Source: Massilia sp. R2A-15 (GTDB lineage: Bacteria; Pseudomonadota; Gammaproteobacteria; Burkholderiales; Burkholderiaceae_D). Taken from it: a DNA stretch of 64,000 bases. How positions within the stretch are numbered: position 1 is the first letter of the stretch; each line of letters begins with the position of its first letter. The stretch spans positions 868,001 through 932,000 of the forward strand of contig NZ_CP131935.1 of the NCBI RefSeq assembly GCF_030704305.1. The letters run 5' to 3'. The translations under genes and the position numbers were made by a program. Below the pieces are notes generated by a model. It worked only from the letters and a program-made list of their open reading frames with translations. It made no database searches and had not been told where the DNA came from. Shown here one piece after another: positions 47,549 to 55,301 of the stretch.

Positions 47549-47575
47549 GGGGTGTGGTCCCGCGGATCTGACCCC
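47549..47575. repeat. Family A repeat, copy 9
   Basis: A more diverged copy, core TGTGGTCCCGCGGATCTG, 27 bases after copy 8 and eight bases before the stop of the GGDEF/EAL gene. No other feature was seen in the surrounding gap. Confidence 0.75.
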
Positions 47576-47583
47576 ATCTGGCG

Positions 47584-49977
47584 TCAGGCGCTGACGGTGG
47601 CGCCCAGCAATTCTTCAGCAGCGGCCGCGGACAAGGGCTCCTTGAAATACAAGCCCTGCATTTCGTCGCAATCATTGGACTTGAGGAAGTCCACCTGGGC
47701 GCGCGTTTCGACGCACTCGGCGATGACGGTCAGGTTCATGTTGTGGCCAATGTCGATCAGGCTCTTGGCGATCGGCCCGCGCCGGGTTTCGGGTGAAATC
47801 TGGTGCACCGCCGCCTTGGCCAGCTTGACGTGCGACAGCGGCAGCTTTTGCAGGTAGTTCAGGTCGGACAGGCCGTCGCCGAACGCGTCCACGGTGCGCA
47901 GCACGCCCAGCTCGCTCAATTGCTCCAGCACTTCGGCGGCGCGGTGCTGGTTGCGCGCCAGGCCTTCCTCGCGCACCTCGACATTGAGATTGGCGGGCGG
48001 CAGCCGGAAGCGCGCCAGCACGCCGGCCACGTGCTCGACATAATCGGGCCGCAGGTATTCGCGCTGCGACACGTTGACCGACACCGGCACGTCGCCGAAG
48101 CCGGCCGCGCCAAGGCGCTGCAGGAAGGCGCAGACGTGCTCGAGCACCAGGTCGCCAAACGGGATGATGGCGCCGTTTTCCTCCGCCTCGGGCAGGAAGG
48201 CGGGCGGCAGCAGCAGGCCCTGCTCGGGATGGTTCCAGCGCAGCAGCGCTTCGAAGCCGCGGATGCGCCCGGTCTGCAGGCACACCTTGGGCTGGAACAC
48301 CACGAACAGCTGGTTCTTTTCGACGGCCACGCGCATCGTGTCCTCCAGCCGCTGCTTGGCCTCGCTGGTGGTTTTCATTTCCGCGGAGAAGAAATGAACA
48401 TCGTTCTTGCGCGTGCCCTTGGCGTGGTACATCGCCACGTCGGCCGCGCGTACCAGGTCGAAGGCGGTATCGCCGTCATGCGGGTAGACGCTCACGCCGA
48501 TGCTCGCGCGTACGGCGATTTCGGTGCCGTTGAACAGGATCGGCTTCTGCATGCCGTGGCGCACGCGTTCGACCATGCGCAGCGTGAAGCGCAAGGACGG
48601 CTGGTTGACCAGCACCAGCACGAATTCGTCGCCGGACAGGCGCGCCACGGTATCGCTCTCGCGCACCGCCGACACCAGCCGGTTGGCCACCACGATGAGC
48701 ACTTCGTCGCCCGCCTCGTGCCCCAGCGTGTCGTTGATCTGCTTGAAGCCGTCCAGGTCCAGCAGCACGGTGGCGACCAGCGCCTTGCTGCGCTGGGCCA
48801 TGTGGATCGCCTGTTCCAGCCGGTCCCACAGCAAGGTGCGGTTGGCCAGGCCGGTGAGGGCGTCGTGGTTGACCTCGTGTTCGAGGTGGGCGGTGCGCTG
48901 CTTGTGCTCGGTCACGTCGTTGATGACGCCGATGAAGTGCGTGACCCGGCCCTTTTCGTCGGCCACCGGGGTGATGGTCAGGTCGTTCCAGAACACCTCG
49001 CCATTTTTGCGCTGGTTGCGCAAGGTGACGTTGACCTCGTGGTGCTGGTCGATCGCGCGGCGCAGCTGCACGCGCGCGTCGGCGTCGAGCCCGGGCGCGG
49101 CCATGAAGCGCGAGTCGCGCCCGATCACTTCGTCGCTGCAGTAGCCGGTGATGCGTTCGAACGCGGGATTGACGTATTCGATCGGATTGTCATGGCCGTG
49201 GCAGCTGGTGATGACGATGCCGTTGCTGGCCGCGTGCAGCGCGCGCTCGCGCAGGCGCAGCTGCTCTTCCTGCTGGTGGCGCACCGAAATGTCCATGCCC
49301 ATGCCGCACAGGTAGAACTTGCCGTGGCATTCAATGCGCGCGCCGGTCAGCAGGTAGGGCGTGCCATGCCCATCCTTGTCGAGCAGGTTCGCTTCGACAA
49401 ACACTTGTTCGCCGCGTTCGAACACTTGTTGGATCTTCTCGTTGATCTTGCTTTTCTCGGTAAGATCGAACATCTCGAGCGCCTGCACTGTGCGCATTTC
49501 TTCGCTCGAGAGCGCGGTGACCGCCTCGACGGTCTTGTTCCACAGCGCGAAAGTGCCGTCGCGGCGCAGCATGTAGAAGGTGCCGGGCAGCACGTCGATG
49601 ATCGAGCGCAGTGGAAGGCCGCCGATCAGCGCGTGCTCGGAATGGTCGGCCCGCGCGCTGAACTGGGCGACGCAGCCGGCCGGCGTGCCGGTGACGTTGG
49701 TCTGCGGCGTGAGGACCAGGTCGGCGGAGGGGTTGCTGCCGTCGAGCCTGGCAATCCGGATGTGCAGACGCAGGGGTTCGGACTGGAAGCGCAGCTTGGG
49801 CCATTCGCGCGCCACGATCGCCGCGCTTGAGTCGACCAGCAGTGCCGCCAGCGGCCGGCTCAGGGCGCTTCCACCGCGCAGGCCGAACAAGTGCTCGCAG
49901 CCGGCGTTCCAGGTCACGATGGCGCAGGAATCGTTGACAAGGAAGGCGGCGTGCACCGTCGACTCGCTGGTTGCCAT
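47584..49977 (-). CDS. PAS-GGDEF-EAL protein with degenerate EAL domain
   Basis: A 797-residue soluble protein with three PAS/PAC-like units over about residues 5-360. The GGDEF domain has SGDEF at 448-452 and an inhibitory-site RESD at 439-442, so cyclase activity is possible. The EAL domain keeps EAL (576-578), NVSQRE and ECVET. However, the canonical DDFG is VDAFG (Ala698 replaces an Asp) and KID becomes KLA (Ala720). Loss of two catalytic-site aspartates suggests the phosphodiesterase is inactive and may act as a c-di-GMP sensor or cyclase partner. Confidence 0.9.
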   Translation of the reverse strand: MATSESTVHAAFLVNDSCAIVTWNAGCEHLFGLRGGSALSRPLAALLVDSSAAIVAREWPKLRFQSEPLRLHIRIARLDGSNPSADLVLTPQTNVTGTPAGCVAQFSARADHSEHALIGGLPLRSIIDVLPGTFYMLRRDGTFALWNKTVEAVTALSSEEMRTVQALEMFDLTEKSKINEKIQQVFERGEQVFVEANLLDKDGHGTPYLLTGARIECHGKFYLCGMGMDISVRHQQEEQLRLRERALHAASNGIVITSCHGHDNPIEYVNPAFERITGYCSDEVIGRDSRFMAAPGLDADARVQLRRAIDQHHEVNVTLRNQRKNGEVFWNDLTITPVADEKGRVTHFIGVINDVTEHKQRTAHLEHEVNHDALTGLANRTLLWDRLEQAIHMAQRSKALVATVLLDLDGFKQINDTLGHEAGDEVLIVVANRLVSAVRESDTVARLSGDEFVLVLVNQPSLRFTLRMVERVRHGMQKPILFNGTEIAVRASIGVSVYPHDGDTAFDLVRAADVAMYHAKGTRKNDVHFFSAEMKTTSEAKQRLEDTMRVAVEKNQLFVVFQPKVCLQTGRIRGFEALLRWNHPEQGLLLPPAFLPEAEENGAIIPFGDLVLEHVCAFLQRLGAAGFGDVPVSVNVSQREYLRPDYVEHVAGVLARFRLPPANLNVEVREEGLARNQHRAAEVLEQLSELGVLRTVDAFGDGLSDLNYLQKLPLSHVKLAKAAVHQISPETRRGPIAKSLIDIGHNMNLTVIAECVETRAQVDFLKSNDCDEMQGLYFKEPLSAAAAEELLGATVSA

Positions 49978-50064
49978 GGTGTCCTGTGCGTTGTTGGTCG
50001 ATATTACAAATTGGACAAATTATGTGACCGCTGGTTCCCGACAATTGCCGAAAACCGGGCGAAA

Positions 50065-50090
50065 AAAAACCACGGCGAACCGTGGTTTTT
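50065..50090 (-). terminator. Intrinsic terminator of the NMO-family gene
   Basis: Perfect 11-base arms AAAAACCACGG and CCGTGGTTTTT surround CGAA. On the minus strand the GC stem is followed by a T-run. It lies 17 bases after the stop at 50107. Confidence 0.88.
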
Positions 50091-50106
50091 GCCGGGCGCG
50101 CGCGCT

Positions 50107-51372
50107 TTACGCGACGGCGACTTCTTCCTTCGGCGGAAGGGCGATCTGGTTGTCGGTGCTGAACTGATAGTCCTTGAACACGTGCTCGGCCGACAGGATC
50201 TGGTACTGGCCGTTGTCGAGCTTGTGAGTGGTGTCCTTCAGGCGGTAGGTATAGTGCCCGCAAGTCCAGCAGTTGAAGTTGCGCATGTGCGTGCACAGGC
50301 AGGTCTTGTCCATCACCACGATGTTCTTGGTGTCCGGATTGGCCAGCACTTCGCGGTTGTACGAGTTGATGTACGAGCAGTTGCCGGTGGCGTCGAGCAG
50401 GTAGCCGTAGGATTCGCAGCCAGGACGGATGCCCGAGCCGATCGCCGGCGTGCTTTTCAGCATGCGCATCGGATAGCCGGTCGGCGAGATGCCGTTGACG
50501 ATGATGTCCTCTTCGCTGGCCTTGAAGTACTCCTGCTTGACGTCGTCGGGCAGGCCGCACTCGTGGGTAACGGTGAAGCGGGTCGCGACCTGGACGCCGC
50601 CGGCGCCTTTTTCGAGGAAGCCGACCGCATCCGAGCCGGTGAACACGCCGCCGGCCGCGATGATCGGGATATTGAGCTGCTCGGCGCGCATGAAGGCATG
50701 GATCTCGTCCATGATGGTGTGCAGGTCGAAGTCTTTCCAGTCGAGGCCGAAGCCGAGGTGGCCGCCGGCCAGCGGGCCTTCGACGATGATGTAGTCGGGC
50801 AGGCGGTCGAGCTTGGAGACCTTGCGCAGGAACAGTTGCAGCGCGCGCACCGACGAGACGATGATGCCCAGCTTGGCGTCGCGGAAACGCGGATGGTCGG
50901 CGATCAGCGCGAACGATCCCAGGTGCAGGCCGGCCGACATGGTGATGCCGTCGATGCCGGCGTCGAGCGCGGCCGACAGGCGGGTGCGCAGCGTTTCCTT
51001 CGGCGAATTCATGGTCAGCTTTTCCATGCAATTCACGAAGATCAGGCCGTCGCCACGCTTCGCTTCCATGGTTTTGCCCACGTGCAGCATGGTCGCTTCG
51101 GCCAGGCGCGCCAGGTCGAACTGGACCACCGCCTTGTCCATGTTGTTGATGTTGAACTTGTAGGTCTTGGTTTTTTCCTTGACGAAGCTCGTGTCGAATT
51201 TGCGGTCTGAAACGTCCTGCACCATCGCATCGGAGATATGGCCGATCCCGCCCAGCCGGCATGCTTCGAGCGCGAGCTCGGAGGTCGAAATATCGACGCC
51301 CATTCCGCCGATCATGATGGGCACGTAATCCTTGTTGCCCAGACGCAGGCGGAAATCATCAACACGTTTCAT
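50107..51372 (-). CDS. NMO/FabK-family flavoprotein with Cys-rich C-terminal tail
   Basis: A 421-residue FMN-dependent TIM-barrel protein of the nitronate monooxygenase/2-nitropropane dioxygenase family. It shows PIMIGGMGVDIST, the glycine-rich VEGPLAGGHLG segment and IIAAGGVFTGSDAVGFLEKGAGGVQ-type FMN-phosphate loops (about 238-262). The last roughly 100 residues are unusual. They hold Cys319, Cys332 and then C-x-C-x7-C-x2-C (358-371), suggesting a metal or Fe-S site not found in ordinary NMOs. The reaction is therefore uncertain. It is followed by a strong terminator. Confidence 0.82.
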   Translation of the reverse strand: MKRVDDFRLRLGNKDYVPIMIGGMGVDISTSELALEACRLGGIGHISDAMVQDVSDRKFDTSFVKEKTKTYKFNINNMDKAVVQFDLARLAEATMLHVGKTMEAKRGDGLIFVNCMEKLTMNSPKETLRTRLSAALDAGIDGITMSAGLHLGSFALIADHPRFRDAKLGIIVSSVRALQLFLRKVSKLDRLPDYIIVEGPLAGGHLGFGLDWKDFDLHTIMDEIHAFMRAEQLNIPIIAAGGVFTGSDAVGFLEKGAGGVQVATRFTVTHECGLPDDVKQEYFKASEEDIIVNGISPTGYPMRMLKSTPAIGSGIRPGCESYGYLLDATGNCSYINSYNREVLANPDTKNIVVMDKTCLCTHMRNFNCWTCGHYTYRLKDTTHKLDNGQYQILSAEHVFKDYQFSTDNQIALPPKEEVAVA

Positions 51373-51510
51373 TGCAATCCTTAAACTACTACGGCGTTTG
51401 TTCTTAGCGCGCTAACACAGTCGGAAGCAGACGAGTTTGCACATCCTCAATTCTACCCTAAGCAGGTGAGGGTTTCACGAGGTGTTATACGAAGCAACAC
51501 TTTTAATGGT

Positions 51511-51625
51511 TGTCGTGCCAGGGCTCGGCGCCCCCTTGGCTGGCACCCATGCCGAGCGGGCAAAGTGGCAAGCGCCGGGTCAGCATGGGTACCAGCCAAG
51601 GGGGGCGCCGAGCCCTGGTACGACA
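51511..51625. repeat. Family B hairpin repeat, copy 3 (large composite)
   Basis: Two roughly 42-base imperfect inverted arms, starting TGTCGTGCCAGGGCTCGGCG on the left and ending CCCTGGTACGACA on the right, face each other across about 30 bases. They carry the GGCGCCCCCTTGGC block shared with copy 2. The element begins a few bases after the yajQ stop and is the only feature in the 259-base gap. Confidence 0.8.
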
Positions 51626-51631
51626 GTCCAA

Positions 51632-52117
51632 CTAGTCGCGGAAATTGTTGAATTCCAGCGGCAGGTCGGCGACGTCCTTGCGCAGCATCGCCATGGCGGC
51701 CTGCAGGTCGTCGCGCTTGGCGCCGGTGACGCGCACCGATTCGCCCTGGATGCTGGCCTGGACCTTCATCTTGCTGTCCTTGATGACGCGCACGATCTTC
51801 TTGGCGTCTTCGGTCTCGATGCCGTTCTTGATCTTGATGACCTGCTTGACCTTGTCGCCGCCGATCTTCTCGATCTTTCCCTCGTCGAGGAAGCGCACGT
51901 CCACCTTGCGCTTGGCCAGCTTGTTGGTGAGCACGTCGCGCACTTGCGACAGCTGGAAATCGGCGTCGGCGTAGGCGGTCAGCTCGTTTTCCTTCTGTTC
52001 CACCTTGGCCGAGCTTCCCTTGAAGTCGAAGCGGGTCGTGATTTCCTTGTTGGACTGTTCGACCGCATTTTTCACTTCGACCATGTCCGCTTCGCAGACC
52101 ACATCAAACGAGGGCAT
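51632..52117 (-). CDS. yajQ: YajQ family nucleotide-binding protein
   Basis: A 161-residue YajQ/DUF520 protein. It starts [19 protein letters not shown] and has the [15 protein letters not shown] and [16 protein letters not shown] segments typical of the family. YajQ homologues bind nucleotides, and some (XC_3703-type) bind c-di-GMP, which is notable beside several c-di-GMP enzymes. The ATG at 52117 has AAGGA upstream; the longer frame to 52366 extends into the divergent murB. Confidence 0.93.
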   Translation of the reverse strand: MPSFDVVCEADMVEVKNAVEQSNKEITTRFDFKGSSAKVEQKENELTAYADADFQLSQVRDVLTNKLAKRKVDVRFLDEGKIEKIGGDKVKQVIKIKNGIETEDAKKIVRVIKDSKMKVQASIQGESVRVTGAKRDDLQAAMAMLRKDVADLPLEFNNFRD

Positions 52118-52215
52118 GATGAATTCCTTTTTCTTGCTGATTATGAATGGCGATATTTTAACGGACAACGGGCGGGCTGGCCCATAGTTTCCACTTATAA
52201 TCTTCGAAACCACGA

Positions 52216-53253
52216 ATGCCAGCCATGCTTCCAGACCTCGCCATTTCCCACGATTTCTCCCTCCAGACCTGCAACACCTTCGGCATCGATGCGCGCGCGC
52301 GCTGCTACGTGAAGATAGCCAGCGTCGCCGAACTGGCCGCCGCGCTGGCCGAGCCGCGGCTCGCAAGCATGCGGCGCCTGGTCTTGGGCGGAGGCAGCAA
52401 CATCGTGCTCACTGGGGACTTCGACGGGGTGGTGCTGCACATGGCGATCAAGGGGCGCGAGGTGCTGGGCGAGCGTGGCGGGCATACGCTGGTGCGCGCG
52501 GCGGCTGGCGAAAACTGGCACGAATTCGTCAAGTGGACGCTCGCGCAAGGGCTGGGCGGGCTGGAAAACCTGTCGCTGATCCCCGGCACCGTGGGCGCGG
52601 CGCCGATCCAGAACATCGGCGCGTATGGCGTCGAAACGAAGGACGTATTCCATTCGCTGACGGCGTACGACACCGCGAGCGGCGAATTGCGCAGCATGGA
52701 CGCGGAGCAGTGCCGCTTCGCCTACCGCGACAGCGTGTTCAAGCACGCCGCCGGCGCCGGCCTGGTGATCGTCGACGTGACGTTCGCGCTGCCTACCGTC
52801 TGGCAGCCGAACCTGCGCTACGCCGAACTGGCGCAGGCGGCGCAGCAGGCCGGCCTGCTTGCTCCGAGCGCGCGCGAGGTCAGCGACCTGGTGGTGGCGA
52901 TCCGCCGCCGCAAGCTGCCCGACCCCGCGGTGATCGGCAACGCCGGCAGCTTCTTCAAGAATCCGGTGGTGACGGGCGAGCGCTGCGCCGAGCTGCTGGC
53001 GCGGTTCCCGGCGCTGGTGCACCACGCGCAGGCGGACGGCAGCGAAAAGCTGGCCGCCGGCTGGCTGATCGACCAGTGCGGCTGGAAGGGCAGGAGCCTC
53101 GGCGCGGCCGGGGTGTATCCGAAGCAGGCGCTGGTGCTGGTCAATAACGGCGGGGCGCGCGGCGAGGACGTGCTGGCGCTGGCGCGCGCCATCGAGGCCG
53201 ACGTCGCCGCGCGCTACGGCGTGCAGCTCGAGCCGGAACCGGTGTTCGTCTAG
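52216..53253 (+). CDS. murB: UDP-N-acetylenolpyruvoylglucosamine reductase MurB
   Basis: A 345-residue type I MurB, the FAD/NADPH enzyme that makes UDP-N-acetylmuramic acid for peptidoglycan. FAD-binding segments include [10 protein letters not shown] and [17 protein letters not shown]. The catalytic serine is in NAGSFFKNP, and the C-terminal Glu in LEPEPVF. Two close ATGs (52216, 52225) are possible starts, and neither has a strong ribosome site. The TAG stop shares CTAG with that of the convergent wspR-like gene. Confidence 0.95.
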   Translation: MPAMLPDLAISHDFSLQTCNTFGIDARARCYVKIASVAELAAALAEPRLASMRRLVLGGGSNIVLTGDFDGVVLHMAIKGREVLGERGGHTLVRAAAGENWHEFVKWTLAQGLGGLENLSLIPGTVGAAPIQNIGAYGVETKDVFHSLTAYDTASGELRSMDAEQCRFAYRDSVFKHAAGAGLVIVDVTFALPTVWQPNLRYAELAQAAQQAGLLAPSAREVSDLVVAIRRRKLPDPAVIGNAGSFFKNPVVTGERCAELLARFPALVHHAQADGSEKLAAGWLIDQCGWKGRSLGAAGVYPKQALVLVNNGGARGEDVLALARAIEADVAARYGVQLEPEPVFV

Positions 53254-54266
53254 TCCGGCGCGACCACGACGCGGTTGCGGCCGTCGTTCTTGGCGGCGTA
53301 CAGCGCCTTGTCGGCCTTCTCGATCAGGGCCTCGGGCGAGCTGGCCTTCGACGGCACGATGGTGGCCACGCCCAGCGACATCGTGACCAGGCCGCCGGGC
53401 GCCTGGGGATTGTCGATCGAAAGGCGTTCGAGGTGGTCGCGGCAGGCGTTGGCGATCAGCAGCGCGCCTTCCGGGCCGGTGGCCGGCAGCACGATGGCGA
53501 ACTCCTCGCCGCCGAAGCGGGCCACCACGTCGGCCGGGCGCTTCAGGTGTTCGGTCAGCACCGCCGCGGCCTTCTTCAGGCACAGGTCGCCGGCCAGGTG
53601 GCCGAAGCTGTCGTTGTAGACCTTGAAGCAATCGAGGTCGCACATGATCAAGGACAGCGGCTTCTTTTCGCGCTGGCCGCGCTGCCATTCGGCGCGCATC
53701 ACCTCATCGAAGCGGCGCCGGTTGGCGATGCCGGTCAGGCTGTCGAGCGCGGCGAGCTTCTGCAATTCGATGTTGGCGTCGGCCAGGTTGCGCTGGCTCG
53801 CGCGCAGGAAGGCAAAGGCTTCGTCGCGCTGCAGGCGCGAGATGTAGCCGGACGAATGGTAGCGGATGCGCGCCAGCAGTTCGAGACGGTCGGGCAGCTT
53901 GACCACGTAATCGTTGGCGCCGACGGCAAAGCTGTGCGCCTTCAGTTTCGGGTCTTCCTTCGCCGACAGCACGATCACCGGCACGTGTTTCAGCGCCTCG
54001 TCCTCGCGGTAGTCGCGGATCAGGGTGAAGCCGTCCACTTCCGGCATCACCAGGTCCTGCAGGATCACGGTCGGCTGCAGCTGGCGCGCCATCGCCAGCG
54101 CGGTGGTCGCGTCGGTGACATAGTGGAATTCGATATCGGTCTGCTCGCCAAGCATGCGGCGCACCGCTTCCACGATGATGGGCTGGTCGTCGACCAGCAG
54201 CACGCGGACCTTGAATTGGGTGACGGCCGGGTCGGCGGTGCTGGTGTTGGCGGTGACTGCTGACAT
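53250..54266 (-). CDS. wspR: WspR-type receiver-GGDEF diguanylate cyclase
   Basis: A 338-residue output protein of the Wsp system. The receiver domain has VLLVDDQPI and the phosphorylated Asp71 (ILQDLVMPEVDG). A helical linker follows, then GGDEF with intact GGEEF (252-256) and inhibitory-site RPAD (243-246). In Pseudomonas, phosphorylation by WspE makes WspR cluster and produce c-di-GMP. It is the last gene of the operon, 30 bases after the CheB-type gene. Confidence 0.92.
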   Translation of the reverse strand: MSAVTANTSTADPAVTQFKVRVLLVDDQPIIVEAVRRMLGEQTDIEFHYVTDATTALAMARQLQPTVILQDLVMPEVDGFTLIRDYREDEALKHVPVIVLSAKEDPKLKAHSFAVGANDYVVKLPDRLELLARIRYHSSGYISRLQRDEAFAFLRASQRNLADANIELQKLAALDSLTGIANRRRFDEVMRAEWQRGQREKKPLSLIMCDLDCFKVYNDSFGHLAGDLCLKKAAAVLTEHLKRPADVVARFGGEEFAIVLPATGPEGALLIANACRDHLERLSIDNPQAPGGLVTMSLGVATIVPSKASSPEALIEKADKALYAAKNDGRNRVVVAPD

Positions 54267-54296
54267 GAATCGTTTGTTCTCTTCGTCTATGCGGGA

Positions 54297-55301
54297 TTAC
54301 AGGTGATCGCCAATTCTACTGCGCAAAGCGACGCCGATGTTGTCGAGCGAGAGAATGCGCTGCGCCGCGTCGAGCTCGGCCGCCGCGCGCGGCATGCCGT
54401 ACACGGCGCTGCTGGCCTGGTCCTGGGCGATGGTGGCCTTGCCGGCCTGGCGCATCGCCAGCAGGCCGGCGGCGCCGTCGCGTCCCATCCCGGTCAGCAG
54501 CACGCCGGTCGCCTCGCCTTCCCAGTGCGCCGCGATGCAGCGGAAGAACACGTCCACCGACGGGCGGTAGGCATAGTCGCGCGGGTTGGCATCGTAATGC
54601 ATCCGGTGGCCGGCGTCGAGCACCAGGTGGTCGTTGGTGCGGGCGACGTGCATGACGCCGGCCTCGAGGGCGTCGCCTTCCTCGATCACGCGCACCGGCA
54701 TCGTCAGCTGGTCGCCCAGCCATTTGGCGAAGTGGCCGGCGAAGTTGGCGTCGATGTGCTGCACCACCACGATGGAGGTGCCGGGCGCCGGCGTCCAGCC
54801 GCCGAATATCTTCGCGATCGCGCCGGGGCCGCCGGTGGAGGCGCCGATCGCCAGCAGGTGCCGGACCGCGCCGCCGGCCGGGCGGGGCGCCTGCGCCGGC
54901 TCGGCCAGGCTTACCCGGATCAGCTTGCCGATGGTCTTGATCTTGGCCAGCAGGTGGGCGTCGCCGGCGCCGCCTTTCATCAGCAGCGGGGTGGCGGTGA
55001 CGTCGAGCGCGCCGGCGCCGAGGGCGCGGAACACCTGGCCGACATTGTCCTGCGGCTGCGCGGTCACGATCAGGATCGCGCACGGCGACGCCTGCATGAT
55101 CTGCTGGGTGGCCTCGACGCCGTCCATGCCCGGCATGACCAGGTCCATCAGCACCAGGTCGGGGCGCTGCGCGGCGCACAGGCGCACCGCTTCCTCGCCG
55201 CTGCGGGCCACCCACAGCACCTCGTGCTTGCCGCTGCCGGCGACTACACGGCGCAGCGCCTCGGCGGCCATGGCGATGTCGTTGACGATGCCTATCTTCA
55301 T
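54297..55301 (-). CDS. wspF: CheB-type methylesterase WspF
   Basis: A 334-residue chemoreceptor glutamate methylesterase. The receiver domain has Asp53 (LMDLVMPGMDG). The catalytic domain has Ser155 in AIGASTGGPG, His in VVVQHID and Asp in TGMGRDGA. It removes methyl groups from the WspA receptor and in related systems lowers WspE signalling. The start overlaps the wspE stop by ATGA. Confidence 0.93.
   Translation of the reverse strand: MKIGIVNDIAMAAEALRRVVAGSGKHEVLWVARSGEEAVRLCAAQRPDLVLMDLVMPGMDGVEATQQIMQASPCAILIVTAQPQDNVGQVFRALGAGALDVTATPLLMKGGAGDAHLLAKIKTIGKLIRVSLAEPAQAPRPAGGAVRHLLAIGASTGGPGAIAKIFGGWTPAPGTSIVVVQHIDANFAGHFAKWLGDQLTMPVRVIEEGDALEAGVMHVARTNDHLVLDAGHRMHYDANPRDYAYRPSVDVFFRCIAAHWEGEATGVLLTGMGRDGAAGLLAMRQAGKATIAQDQASSAVYGMPRAAAELDAAQRILSLDNIGVALRSRIGDHL

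Noticed and set aside
47803..49830. 675-codon plus-strand open frame opposite the GGDEF/EAL gene
   Set aside because: Shadow of a well-supported minus-strand gene with recognisable GGDEF and EAL motifs.
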